From Rhodocaloribacter litoris (GTDB lineage: Bacteria; Bacteroidota; Rhodothermia; Rhodothermales; ISCAR-4553), in assembly GCF_011682235.2 (NCBI RefSeq), contig NZ_CP076718.1, forward strand, positions 1,669,439 to 1,733,438: a stretch of DNA of 64,000 nucleotides, in the 5' to 3' direction. The notes under the pieces were generated by a model. That model was not told the origin of the DNA, searched no databases, and worked only from the letters and a program-made list of their open reading frames with translations. Made by a program: the position numbers and the translations under genes. Below are positions 54,444 through 63,424 of the stretch, in pieces. Position 1 is the stretch's first letter, and each line of letters opens with the position of its first letter.

Positions 54444-55343
54444 ATGCGCCTGTTGTCGCTGCCCGTCCTCCTGCTCCTGATCGGCTGCCGGCCCGAGGCT
54501 GCCGAGCCGCCCGCCCCGGTCGCCCGCACGGCGGCCCTGCACGCAGCCGTCGTGGCCCCGCCCGACAGCGCCACCGCCCGGCGTTTTCGCGAGGTGATGG
54601 CCTTCGCCCGCCGCGAGCGCCTGCACGAACGCCCGCTCGGCGAGGTCATGCAGGCCGTCGGGTTGCAATTCGCCGGCGCCCCCTACGTGGCCGGGTTGCT
54701 CGACGAGCCGCCGGAGGAAACCCTGGTGGTCACCCTGAGCGGGTTCGACTGCGTGCTGCTCGTCGAGACGGTGCTGGCGCTGGCCCGGGGCATCGCCGTG
54801 CAGGACTACACCTACGAAGGCTTCACGCGCCGCCTGGAAGAGCAACGCTACCGCGGCGGGCGCATGGACGGCTACTGCAGTCGCCTGCACTATTTCACCG
54901 AATGGATCGCGGACAACGAACGGCGTGGCCTGGTGAAAGACCTCACACGCGCGCTCGGCGGCACCCGCCTGGAAAAGCGACTCAACTTCATGAGTACCCA
55001 CCGCGAAAGCTACCCGCGCCTGGTGCAGAACGACAGCCTCTTCGAAGGCATCCGTGAGATGGAGCACCGCCTGGCCGGCCACGTGATCCACTACATCCCG
55101 CAACACCGCATCCGCACCGTCTACGACCGCCTCCAGGCCGGCGACATCATCGCCACCGCCACCAGCATCGAAGGCCTCGACGTCTCCCACACCGGCCTGG
55201 TCTACGATGCCGGCGACGGGAAAAAGGGCTTCCTGCACGCCTCCACGACCGGCGGCGTCAAGGTTTCTCCGGATCTTCAAGCTTACGTGGAGAACAACAA
55301 GATCCAAATCGGCATTGTGGTAGCGCGCCCGATACGACCCTAG
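54444..55343 (+). CDS. DUF1460 (amidase-like) lipoprotein
   Basis: A 299-residue lipoprotein with signal MRLLSLPVLLLLIGC; this lipobox selects ATG 54444 over longer frames. The DUF1460 fold shows VGLQFAGAPYVAGLLD, SGFDCVLLVETVLALARG (catalytic-type Cys), RMDGYCSRLHYFTEWI, GDIIATATSIEGLDVSHTGLVY (His) and FLHASTTGGVKVS. This NlpC/P60-like architecture is linked to N-acetylmuramoyl-L-alanine amidase activity in solved family members. It probably trims cell wall in the periplasm. Confidence 0.87.
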   Translation: MRLLSLPVLLLLIGCRPEAAEPPAPVARTAALHAAVVAPPDSATARRFREVMAFARRERLHERPLGEVMQAVGLQFAGAPYVAGLLDEPPEETLVVTLSGFDCVLLVETVLALARGIAVQDYTYEGFTRRLEEQRYRGGRMDGYCSRLHYFTEWIADNERRGLVKDLTRALGGTRLEKRLNFMSTHRESYPRLVQNDSLFEGIREMEHRLAGHVIHYIPQHRIRTVYDRLQAGDIIATATSIEGLDVSHTGLVYDAGDGKKGFLHASTTGGVKVSPDLQAYVENNKIQIGIVVARPIRP

Positions 55344-55432
55344 CAGGGGCGCGCCACGGGAGCAACCGGGCCGTAGCCGTCCCGCCCCCGCCCGTAGAGC
55401 GGCCCCGACGTGCGTGAAGCGAACAACGGACC

Positions 55433-56413
55433 ATGGAACTCCGACGGATCGGTGTCTTCACCAGCGGCGGCGATGCACCCGGCATGAACGCCTGCGTCCG
55501 GGCCGTCGTCCGGACCGCCTACACGTTCGACCTCGACGTCATCGGCATCCGCCGCGGCTACGAGGGGATGATCGAGGGCGACTTCGTGGAGATGGACCCG
55601 CAGTCCGTCTCGAACATCCTCCAGAAAGGCGGCACGCTGCTCAAGAGTGCCCGGTCCGAGCGGTTTCGCACCCCGGAAGGCCGGGCCCGGGCCGCCGAAC
55701 AGCTTCGCAAGTTCGGCATCGACGGCCTCGTCGGGATTGGAGGAGACGGCACCCTGCGCGGGGCCGCCATCTTTTATGAGGAACACGGCATCCCGATCGT
55801 CGGTTGCCCCGGTACCATCGACAACGACCTCTTCGGCACCGACGAGACGATCGGCTACGACACGGCGCTCAACACCGCCATCGAAAACATCGACCGCATC
55901 CGGGACACGGCCGACGCCCACAACCGGCTGTTCCTGGTCGAGGTCATGGGCCGGGATGCCGGCTTCATCGCGCTCAACAGCGGCATCGGCGGCGGCGCCG
56001 AGCTGGTGCTCATCCCGGAGACCTTCACCGAGATGGACAAGGTGAAGAAGCGGATCCACTCGCTGATGTCGGCCCAGTCCCGCTCGTCCATCGTGGTCGT
56101 GGCCGAAGGGGATGAACTGGGCGGCGCCGCCAAGATCGCCAACGCCCTGCGTGCCGACCCGCGTTTCGAGCGGATCGACCTCCGCGTCTGCATCCTCGGC
56201 CACACCCAGCGTGGCGGCGCCCCGACGGCGCGGGACCGCGTCCTGGCCAGCCGCCTGGGCGCCGCCGCGGTCGAAGCCCTCGTGGAAGGTCACACCAACG
56301 TGATGGTGGGCATCATCAACAACGAGATCAAACTCACCCCCACCCGCAACGTCTGGCAACGGAAGAAAACGATCAATTACGAGCTGCTGAAGCTGACCGA
56401 CCTGCTCAGCTGA
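55433..56413 (+). CDS. pfkA: ATP-dependent 6-phosphofructokinase
   Basis: A 326-residue PfkA. It has IGVFTSGGDAPGMNACVRAVV, LVGIGGDGTLRGA (GGDG, the ATP-type motif rather than the GGDD of PPi enzymes), GCPGTIDNDLFGTDETIGYDTALNTA (catalytic TIDND), VEVMGRDAGFIAL and LGHTQRGGAPTARDRVLASRLG. It phosphorylates fructose-6-phosphate and commits carbon to glycolysis. The gene is followed at 63 bp by ubiE on the same strand. Confidence 0.97.
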   Translation: MELRRIGVFTSGGDAPGMNACVRAVVRTAYTFDLDVIGIRRGYEGMIEGDFVEMDPQSVSNILQKGGTLLKSARSERFRTPEGRARAAEQLRKFGIDGLVGIGGDGTLRGAAIFYEEHGIPIVGCPGTIDNDLFGTDETIGYDTALNTAIENIDRIRDTADAHNRLFLVEVMGRDAGFIALNSGIGGGAELVLIPETFTEMDKVKKRIHSLMSAQSRSSIVVVAEGDELGGAAKIANALRADPRFERIDLRVCILGHTQRGGAPTARDRVLASRLGAAAVEALVEGHTNVMVGIINNEIKLTPTRNVWQRKKTINYELLKLTDLLS

Positions 56414-56476
56414 CCCGCTTCTTCCACCGGGGGTGCCCGGCCTCCGATCCGTCATGCAGGCCTTCCCCACCCGACG

Positions 56477-57199
56477 ATGAAAAACTACCCCCCGATCGAA
56501 CAAGTGCAGGGAAAAAAGGAAGAAGTGCAGGCGATGTTCGACGCCATCGCCCCCCGCTACGATCTGCTCAACCGCATCCTCAGTTTCGGCATCGACCGGC
56601 GCTGGCGCCGGCAGGCGGTGGCCATGCTGCGCGAACACCAGCCACGCCGCATCCTCGACGTCGCCACCGGCACGGCCGACCTGGCCATCGAGGCCCTCTC
56701 CCTCGATCCCGAAAAGGTCGTCGGCGTCGACATCTCGGACGAGATGCTGCGTATCGGGCAGGAAAAGATCGAACGGCTGGGGCTGGCGGACCGCATCACG
56801 CTGCGCAAGGGCGACGCCGAGCGGCTGCCCTTCTCCGACTCCCAGTTCGACGCCGTCCTCGTGGCCTTCGGCGTGCGCAATTTCGAAAACCTCGAACAGG
56901 GACTTCGCCAGATCGCGCGGGTGCTCCGGCCCGGCGGGGTGCTCGTCGTGCTCGAGTTCAGCCGCCCGCGCCGCTTCCCCGTCAAACAGCTCTATCGTTT
57001 CTACGCCCGCCACATCCTGCCGCGCGTCGGCCGCTCGCTCTCCCGAAACGAGGGGGCCTACCAGTACCTGCCCGACTCCATCGCCGCCTTCCCGGACGGG
57101 CCGCACTTTCTCGACATCATGGAAAAGGCCGGGTTCAAAGACCTGCGCTGGAAACCCCTCACCTTCGGCATCGCCTCCCTCTACAAGGGAACCACCTGA
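56477..57199 (+). CDS. ubiE/menG: Demethylmenaquinone methyltransferase
   Basis: A 240-residue enzyme of the UbiE/COQ5 family. The N-terminal signature is MFDAIAPRYDLLNRILSFGIDRRWRR. Motif I is LDVATGTADLAIEAL, then VVGVDISDEML, LRKGDAERLPFSDSQFDAVLVAFGVRNFENLEQGLR, and the C-terminal signature LEFSRPRRFPVKQLYRFY to NEGAYQYLPDSIAAFPDG. It carries out the last methylation of menaquinone; a ubiquinone role is unlikely in this phylum. Confidence 0.95.
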   Translation: MKNYPPIEQVQGKKEEVQAMFDAIAPRYDLLNRILSFGIDRRWRRQAVAMLREHQPRRILDVATGTADLAIEALSLDPEKVVGVDISDEMLRIGQEKIERLGLADRITLRKGDAERLPFSDSQFDAVLVAFGVRNFENLEQGLRQIARVLRPGGVLVVLEFSRPRRFPVKQLYRFYARHILPRVGRSLSRNEGAYQYLPDSIAAFPDGPHFLDIMEKAGFKDLRWKPLTFGIASLYKGTT

Positions 57200-57224
57200 C
57201 CGGGAACCGCAGCGGGGAACCGGG

Positions 57225-57680
57225 CTACCCGTCCTGCCCCTCCCCGTGGCCCGGCGTCCGGTTGTTGCGGTACTTCGTCATGCAGCATTCGTTGATCTTG
57301 CCGCGCTTCCGGTACTCGACCTGATCCATGAGCCGGCGCATGATGTGCACGCCGAAACCGCCTTTCTTGTGGCGACGGGCATATTCGAAGATATCGGGTT
57401 CCTGATACGCCTTCGGGTCGAAAGATTCGCCCTCGTCGCGGATACGTACGGTCAGGCGGTCGGGTTTGACGATGACGGCGATATCGATCTGGTGCTCCCC
57501 TTTGCCCTTGTAGGCGTGCTCGATGACGTTGGTGCAGGCCTCGTCCACGGCCATCTTGAGCTGTTCGACGGCCTCCGGGCTCAGGTCCGCCTGCCGGGCG
57601 TGCGTCTCCACGAAGTGACGCACGTCCTCCAGGTAGCGCGTCGAGCTTGGGATGGTGAGCTTGTACACGGACTGGGCCAC
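57225..57680 (-). CDS. RsbW-like anti-sigma / serine kinase ATP-binding protein
   Basis: A 151-residue GHKL ATPase (HATPase_c_2). The N-box is LKMAVDEACTNVIEHAYKG, followed by the G1-type motif LTVRIRDEGESFDP and the lid KGGFGVHIMRRLMDQVEYR. This pattern is that of RsbW/SpoIIAB-type kinases, which phosphorylate a STAS partner. It lies 52 bp downstream of the STAS gene and belongs to the partner-switching operon that begins with the SpoIIE phosphatase. Its target sigma factor is not adjacent. Confidence 0.92.
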   Translation of the reverse strand: MAQSVYKLTIPSSTRYLEDVRHFVETHARQADLSPEAVEQLKMAVDEACTNVIEHAYKGKGEHQIDIAVIVKPDRLTVRIRDEGESFDPKAYQEPDIFEYARRHKKGGFGVHIMRRLMDQVEYRKRGKINECCMTKYRNNRTPGHGEGQDG

Positions 57681-57732
57681 GGTCTTCTCGGATTGGGAAC
57701 TACGGATGCGACGCCGTCATCGAGGGCAGGGA

Positions 57733-58107
57733 TCAGGCCGGCTCGTCGGGCTGCTCGCCGTTCTGTTGAAAGCGGGCCACGGCTTCTTCCTCCGTCTGGA
57801 CGATGTCGAACAGCATGGGAAAGCCCAGCAGGTCGAACACGTTGTAGACTTTAGGTTGCAGGGCCGCGATCTTGATGTCGCCGCCCTGTTCGCGCAATTC
57901 TTCGATATAGGCCATAAAGACGCCGAGGCCGGCACTCGAGATGTATTTCAGATTTTCTCCGTTGACGACGATTTTGCAACGGTTTTCGCGCCGGCACTTC
58001 TGGATGGCGGCCTCCAGCTCGGAGGCCGTGTGGGCGTCGAGCTCGCCTTTCAGGTCGAGCACCTGGATGCTGCCGTTCGTGCGGAATCCAACAGAAAAGT
58101 TGCTCAT
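57733..58107 (-). CDS. STAS-domain anti-anti-sigma factor
   Basis: A 124-residue SpoIIAA/RsbV-like protein. It shows FRTNGSIQVLDLKGELDAHTASELEAAI, then CKIVVNGENLKYISSAGLGVFMAYI. The Ser of SSAGL is the expected phosphorylation site, and NVFDLLGFPMLFDIVQTEEEAV closes the domain. It is between the phosphatase (36 bp upstream) and the RsbW-like kinase. Confidence 0.93.
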   Translation of the reverse strand: MSNFSVGFRTNGSIQVLDLKGELDAHTASELEAAIQKCRRENRCKIVVNGENLKYISSAGLGVFMAYIEELREQGGDIKIAALQPKVYNVFDLLGFPMLFDIVQTEEEAVARFQQNGEQPDEPA

Positions 58108-58143
58108 GGGATCGGGTTGCTGGAAGTAGGGTCAGCGGGGAGG

Positions 58144-60411
58144 TTACCCGGTGGATACCTCACCGGCGGCAGGTTGTTCGACGGCGGGGCGCCCGGCCCG
58201 GCGCTCGCCGGTCACCGGACCGGGCTGGTCGAGCCGGATGCCGTGCCATTTCAGGACGACCAGGGTCATGTCGTCATCATACTCCTTCTCCCCCAGGAAG
58301 GTGTTGAGGTCGTCGAGGAGGGCGGCATGCAGGTCGGTGGCGTCTTCATGCCGGTGTTCGGCCAGGACCCGGAGCAGGCGGTCATAGCCGTATTCCTCCC
58401 CGGCCGCGTTGCGGCTCTCGACGATGCCGTCGGTGTAGAGGACGAAGACGTCGCCGGGCTGCAGCCGGATGCGTTCTTCGGCCAGCATTTTCCGGAAGAG
58501 CGGGCCACGGTCCAGCCCGAGGCCGAGGCCGCGTGAACGCAGATACCGGGCCGATCCGTTGAGGCTGATGACGGCCGCCGGGCAGTGCCCGGCCCGGGCC
58601 AGCACGAACTCCTCCGTGTGCAGATCGAGCACGCCGTAGACGACGGAGATGAAGACGTTCTTCTCCAGGGAGCTGGCCAGCGCCACGTTGGCGTGGTGGA
58701 GAAAGTCGCACGGAGAAGGGGCCAGGCGGCTGACCGACTGGAAGATGCCCTGCATCTCGGCCATGTAAAACGCGGCGGACGTGCCTTTTCCGGACACGTC
58801 CGCGACGATGACGGCGAGGCGGTGGTCGTCGAGCCGGGCGAAGTCGTAGTAGTCGCCCCCCACTTCGAGGGCCGAGACGCTGGAGGCGGCCAGCGTCATG
58901 CCGGGCAGCACGGGCAGGCGTTGCGGGAGCAGCTTCCGTTGCACCGCCCGCGCGATGGCCAGCTCACGGGCCAGGCGCTCCTTTTCGAGTTGTTCTTCGA
59001 AAAGGCGGGCGTTGTCGAGGGCGAGGGCGGCCTGCGCGGCGAAGACGCTGATGGCTTCCACGTCATCCTGCTCGAAGCCGTGGGTGACTTCCTTCGTGGC
59101 AAAGAGGGCCCCGAGCACCTGATCGCGCGCCAGCAGCGGCACCACGAGCAGGCTGCCCAGGCCGTCCCCCGCCCGCGCGTCGACGCGGTGATCGGCCAGG
59201 GCCTGGTGCAGCACCAGGGGCGCCCGGCTCCCCCGAACCTCGTCGAAGAGGGCCTGCACGTCCACCAGCCGTTCGATCCGTTCCGGCGTCATGCCATGCG
59301 CGGCCACGATCCGGGGCTCCAGCGTGCCATGCTCCAGGTCCGGCAACGCCAGCCAGGATGCCTGCGCCGAGCACGCATCGATCGGCGAGGCGGCAATCGT
59401 GGTGAAAAGCTTCTCGGAATCGAAAACCTGGCTGACCAGATGGGAGAGCGAGTGCATCGTCGCCATCTCGCCCGCCTTCCGCTGGAAGTCGCTCGTGGTG
59501 GGCAGGTGGAAAAGCAGCGACAGGAACGCCGTGGTGCAGTAGAGGATGCCGAAATAGACGGCCAGCCCCGTAAAGATGGCCAGCGGGTAACTGTAGTAGA
59601 GCATGGAGCGGACCGCGCCCGGCACCAGCTCGAAGCCGTCCTCGGTGCTGCCGTCGATGCCGGCCAGCCCGATGAGCAGGATCAGGAGCAGAAACGCCAT
59701 GCCGCTGGTGGCCATCTTGGCCCGGAACGAGAGCGTCACGATCCAGGAAAGGCGAAACGAGTTGACCACCATGAAGACGACCGCGGGAATGATGGCCAGG
59801 CCCTGCAACAGAAGCACCTCCTCACGCGGCGACCTCATGAAGCCCGAAAGGGCCGCCAGCACCATGAAACCGATCATCAGGTTCCAGTTGCGCTGGCTGC
59901 TCCGGGTCCGTTTGACGAGCACCAGTTCCCGGAAGCGAAGCAGCAGGATGAAGGCGAACGTCGTCTTCAAAAGCGCCAGCAGGCCCACCTTGAACGGCAC
60001 CGACGGGGCCAGCGGCAGGGCGTTTTCCATGCTGAAGCCGACGATGCCCACCGGCGGGATCCGCGTGACGAGATAGCCCAGCAGCACGTAGAGCCCTCCC
60101 AGCAGCAGCGTCGTCCAGAAGATGCGGCCCGGCTCGGACCGCCGGTGCCGGAACAGCAGCGACAGCAAAAACCAGAAAGCGGCGTAGCCCGTCAGCACCA
60201 CCACGTGGTACACCCCCTCGACGAGCAGCCCCGCCGGCTCGCCTGTGTTCCAGAGCAACAGGTGATAGCCCAGGGCAAGCACATAGCACACCCCCCACAG
60301 CGTCCCCAGCAGAACGTACTGCACGCGCGCTCCTCTGCCGGATGCGGGCAGTAGCCCCGGCGATCTGGACATCCGGAATGGCGGCATCAAACGTGGAGAA
60401 AAAGTGGGCAT
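58144..60411 (-). CDS. Membrane SpoIIE-type PP2C phosphatase with GAF domain
   Basis: About 755 residues. The first about 300 contain eight or so membrane segments (YVLLGTLWGVCYVLALGYHLLL, FWTTLLLGGLYVLLGYLVTRI, MAFLLLILLIGLAGI and others). A GAF domain follows (FTTIAASPIDACSAQASWLALP to FEQDDVEAISVFAAQAALALDNARLF), a coiled linker, and a SpoIIE phosphatase (LEVGGDYYDFARLDDHRLAVIVADVSGKG, GDVFVLYTDGIVESRN, DDDMTLVVLKW) with the metal-binding Asp residues. It should dephosphorylate the STAS protein in response to a membrane or GAF signal. The start is uncertain; ATGs at 60387 and 60372 are alternatives. Confidence 0.9.
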   Translation of the reverse strand: MPTFSPRLMPPFRMSRSPGLLPASGRGARVQYVLLGTLWGVCYVLALGYHLLLWNTGEPAGLLVEGVYHVVVLTGYAAFWFLLSLLFRHRRSEPGRIFWTTLLLGGLYVLLGYLVTRIPPVGIVGFSMENALPLAPSVPFKVGLLALLKTTFAFILLLRFRELVLVKRTRSSQRNWNLMIGFMVLAALSGFMRSPREEVLLLQGLAIIPAVVFMVVNSFRLSWIVTLSFRAKMATSGMAFLLLILLIGLAGIDGSTEDGFELVPGAVRSMLYYSYPLAIFTGLAVYFGILYCTTAFLSLLFHLPTTSDFQRKAGEMATMHSLSHLVSQVFDSEKLFTTIAASPIDACSAQASWLALPDLEHGTLEPRIVAAHGMTPERIERLVDVQALFDEVRGSRAPLVLHQALADHRVDARAGDGLGSLLVVPLLARDQVLGALFATKEVTHGFEQDDVEAISVFAAQAALALDNARLFEEQLEKERLARELAIARAVQRKLLPQRLPVLPGMTLAASSVSALEVGGDYYDFARLDDHRLAVIVADVSGKGTSAAFYMAEMQGIFQSVSRLAPSPCDFLHHANVALASSLEKNVFISVVYGVLDLHTEEFVLARAGHCPAAVISLNGSARYLRSRGLGLGLDRGPLFRKMLAEERIRLQPGDVFVLYTDGIVESRNAAGEEYGYDRLLRVLAEHRHEDATDLHAALLDDLNTFLGEKEYDDDMTLVVLKWHGIRLDQPGPVTGERRAGRPAVEQPAAGEVSTG

Positions 60412-60670
60412 GCAGCGATCGGGCAGGCCGGGCAACCTTCCGGCGCCCTTTTACTTCCTCCCGTCAAACTTTGTTACGGGTACCGGTCGGCCGGGTGATC
60501 TGCTCAAGGTACGGCATTTTAGCGCCTTCCGGAAGGCACCGGCCCGTTCCGCCCGGAGCCTGACCGGGCCGGTGGGCGTACATGGCTCAAGCAACTTCGC
60601 CCGCCAGGGCACGTAGAGCCGGTGGAGCGCCGTTCCCCCGGCCTTGCGGCGGTTTCATACACCCCACCCC

Positions 60671-62476
60671 ATGAAAAGACAACGCCTCGTTCGCTTCCAG
60701 ATCTTCCTGCTCTTCGTCGCCATGGGCCTGGTGGTGGCGCGCGTCCTGATGGGCCCGCCGACGCCGCAGGGACTGATCGTTTTTACCCGGCTCGAACCCG
60801 GCCGGCTCGAACACGCCGGCTTCGTCCTCGACGGCCGCGCCTCCCTCTTCGTCGAAGCGACGGGATCCTTCGAAAACCTGGAGTCGTCCAGCCCGCTGGC
60901 GGCCTATGCCTGGATCCTCCGGCGGGACACGCGCGAGGTCGTCTGGCAGATGACGCCCACCACCGTGACGCACGGCCAGGGCACGCTGGCACACATCCGG
61001 GACAGCCTCTCGCTGCCGGCCGGCACCTACGACGTCTTCTTCACCACCTACGGCACCTCCCCGCAGGCACGGGAAGGCGCCTCGTTCCTCAGCCTCCGCC
61101 ACCACTGGACGAGCGACGCCGACCGGTGGCGGCTCGTCCTCCAACCGGGCCAGGCCGTCACACCGTCCATTGCCCGCCCGCTTCTGCAGGAACGAGACGA
61201 GGACCTGGCCCCTCACGGCGCGCACATCACCTGGTCGTCGGCCCCGGCACGACGTGCCCAGCACACCGACGTCTTCCTCTTCCAGACCCGCCACCCGATC
61301 GAACTGACCCTCTATGCCGTCGGCGAGCTCTGCGAAGTGGATGCGGCACGCACCCGCACGCCGTGCGACTTCGGCTGGCTCGAAAACGCCACCAGCGACC
61401 GCCGCCTCTGGGAGATGACCTGGGACAACACCGAACCCGCCGGCGGCAGCGAAGCCAACCGGTACTTCCGGGGACGGCTTACGTTGCCGCCCGGCCTCTA
61501 CCGGGCCGGCTTCACCACCAACGACCGCCATCATCCCGGCCGCTGGCACGCCAACCCGCCCCTCGACCCCGCCGCCTGGGGCCTGACCCTCTACGCCTCC
61601 GACCCCGCTGCCGTCACCCGGTTCGACCCGTGGACCCTCCGCACCCCGCTCGTCAGCCTCACCCGCGTGCCGAGCGACGCCCTCCGCTCCGCCCAGTTCG
61701 TCGTCGAAGAACCCGTGCGCCTGATCGCGTATGCCCTCGGCGAGATCAGCAGCGGCGGCAGCCGGTATGACTACGCCTGGGTCGAAAACAACGAATCGGG
61801 GGAACGCCTGTGGGAGATGACCCGCGAAGCCTCCCAGCCCGTCGGCGACGAGGACAGCGGCAACCGCGTCGAGATCGCTTTCCTGAACCTGTCGCCGGGC
61901 ACCTACACGGTCGGCTTTCAAACCGACGGCTCCCATGCCTTCGGCGACTGGCGCAAGGCGGAGCCGCCCCATGCGGAGCGCTGGGGCGTCACCCTCTTCC
62001 CCCTCCCGGAGCAACTGCCCCCCGGCGTCTTCCGCGTCATCGACACCGAAAGCGCCGGCATCACGGCAGCCCCCCTGCCGGAAGCTCCCCCGCCCCCGCC
62101 TGGCACCGGCCGGGTCCTGCTCCGGCGTACCCGCCTCGGCAACGACGCCCGCGTCGAGTTCCCCTTCACCCTGGCCCGGCCGACCCGCCTCCGCATCACC
62201 GCCCTGGGCGAAATCTCGACCAGCGGCACCTACGACTACGGCTGGATCGAACAGGCCGACAACGGCGAAACCGTCTGGAAGATGACCCTCCAGAACACCC
62301 GGCCCGCCGGCGGCGACGACCGCAACCGCCGCTTCGACGGCGTCCTCACGCTCCCGCCGGGGGAATACGTCGCCTACTTCAAAACCGACTTCTCCCATGC
62401 CTACGGCGACTTCGACGACGGCGCCCCGGACGACCCCGCCGCCTGGGGCATCGTCATCGAACTTCTCGACGAATGA
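60671..62476 (+). CDS. Membrane-anchored repeat protein of unknown function
   Basis: A 601-residue protein with an N-terminal membrane anchor or signal (FQIFLLFVAMGLVVARVLMG). Four related units of roughly 110-130 residues follow, each with a strand pair such as YDYGWIEQADNGETVWKMT, then NRRFDGVLTLPPGEYVAYF and SHAYGDF before DPAAWGI. The first unit is the most degenerate. I do not recognise the family. The beta-rich, Trp/Tyr-rich repeats suggest an extracytoplasmic sensor or binding protein. It starts 260 bp from the divergent SpoIIE phosphatase and is followed at 46 bp by prmA. Confidence 0.75.
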   Translation: MKRQRLVRFQIFLLFVAMGLVVARVLMGPPTPQGLIVFTRLEPGRLEHAGFVLDGRASLFVEATGSFENLESSSPLAAYAWILRRDTREVVWQMTPTTVTHGQGTLAHIRDSLSLPAGTYDVFFTTYGTSPQAREGASFLSLRHHWTSDADRWRLVLQPGQAVTPSIARPLLQERDEDLAPHGAHITWSSAPARRAQHTDVFLFQTRHPIELTLYAVGELCEVDAARTRTPCDFGWLENATSDRRLWEMTWDNTEPAGGSEANRYFRGRLTLPPGLYRAGFTTNDRHHPGRWHANPPLDPAAWGLTLYASDPAAVTRFDPWTLRTPLVSLTRVPSDALRSAQFVVEEPVRLIAYALGEISSGGSRYDYAWVENNESGERLWEMTREASQPVGDEDSGNRVEIAFLNLSPGTYTVGFQTDGSHAFGDWRKAEPPHAERWGVTLFPLPEQLPPGVFRVIDTESAGITAAPLPEAPPPPPGTGRVLLRRTRLGNDARVEFPFTLARPTRLRITALGEISTSGTYDYGWIEQADNGETVWKMTLQNTRPAGGDDRNRRFDGVLTLPPGEYVAYFKTDFSHAYGDFDDGAPDDPAAWGIVIELLDE

Positions 62477-62522
62477 GCGCGCCTTCCCCGGTTCGTCGTA
62501 GCCCGCTTCCGACCGTCGCCCC

Positions 62523-63380
62523 ATGAGAACCGTCGAACTGACGCTCTACGTCGAAGAACCGCTCCAGGAATGGCTCATCGCCTTCCTCGAAGACCTGGAC
62601 TTCGACGCGTTTCTCCAGGAGGATCACCGCCTGAAGGCCTACCTGCCGGCGGCCCGCTGGAACGACGTCGCCCGGGAGCGGATCGAGCAATGGCTCCTGG
62701 CCCACGGCCTCGACGTGCCCATCGAGGAGCAGCTCATCGAGCCGCAGGACTGGAACGCGCAGTGGGAACGCTCCCTGCGCCCTGTTGCCGTCGGGCCGTT
62801 CCTCATCCGCCCCACCTGGACCGAGACGCCGCCCGAGCACGCAGACAAGATCGTCCTCGAGATCGATCCGAAGATGAGCTTCGGCACGGGCTACCACGAG
62901 AGCACGCGCCTGGTGCTCCGCGTGTTGCCCTCGCTCATCCGGGGCGGCGAGCGCGTCCTCGACGCCGGCACCGGCACCGGCATCCTCGCCATCGCCGCCG
63001 TCCGCCTGGGCGCCGCCGGGGCCCTCGCCTTCGACATCGACCCGTGGGCCGCCGAGAACGCCGCCGAGAACTTCGCCCGCAACGGCGTCGCCGACCGCAT
63101 CGCGTTCCGTGAGGGTTCGCTGGAGGTCGTCCCCGAATCCGGCTTCGACCTGGTCCTGGCGAACATCAACCGGAACGTGCTGCTGGACCTGCTGCCCGGC
63201 TTCGCCGAGAAGACGCGCCCGGGCGGCCGGATCGTGCTCGCCGGTCTGCTCACGTCGGACCGCGACCGCATGCTCGAAGCCGCCGCCCGCATGGAGCGTG
63301 CGACGCGGCCCGCCCTGACGCCGCTCCACGAAGCCACCGAAGGCGAGTGGTGGTCGGTCGTCCTCGAGCGACCCGCATGA
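62523..63380 (+). CDS. prmA: Ribosomal protein L11 methyltransferase
   Basis: A 285-residue PrmA. The N-terminal substrate domain (MRTVELTLYVEEPLQEWLIAFLEDLDFDAFLQED) precedes the linker (WNAQWERSLRPVAVGPFLIRPTW). The catalytic domain follows: IDPKMSFGTGYHESTRLVLR, VLDAGTGTGILAIAAVRLGA, AFDIDPWAAENAAENFARN, and VLANINRNVLLDLLPGF (NPPY-like loop as NINR). It trimethylates L11. Its stop overlaps an in-frame upstream ATG of the next gene by 4 bp. Confidence 0.95.
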   Translation: MRTVELTLYVEEPLQEWLIAFLEDLDFDAFLQEDHRLKAYLPAARWNDVARERIEQWLLAHGLDVPIEEQLIEPQDWNAQWERSLRPVAVGPFLIRPTWTETPPEHADKIVLEIDPKMSFGTGYHESTRLVLRVLPSLIRGGERVLDAGTGTGILAIAAVRLGAAGALAFDIDPWAAENAAENFARNGVADRIAFREGSLEVVPESGFDLVLANINRNVLLDLLPGFAEKTRPGGRIVLAGLLTSDRDRMLEAAARMERATRPALTPLHEATEGEWWSVVLERPA

Positions 63381-63424
63381 GCGCCACCCCGCCCGGAGAT
63401 CCGCCCTTCAGCCCGGAGTCCGCG

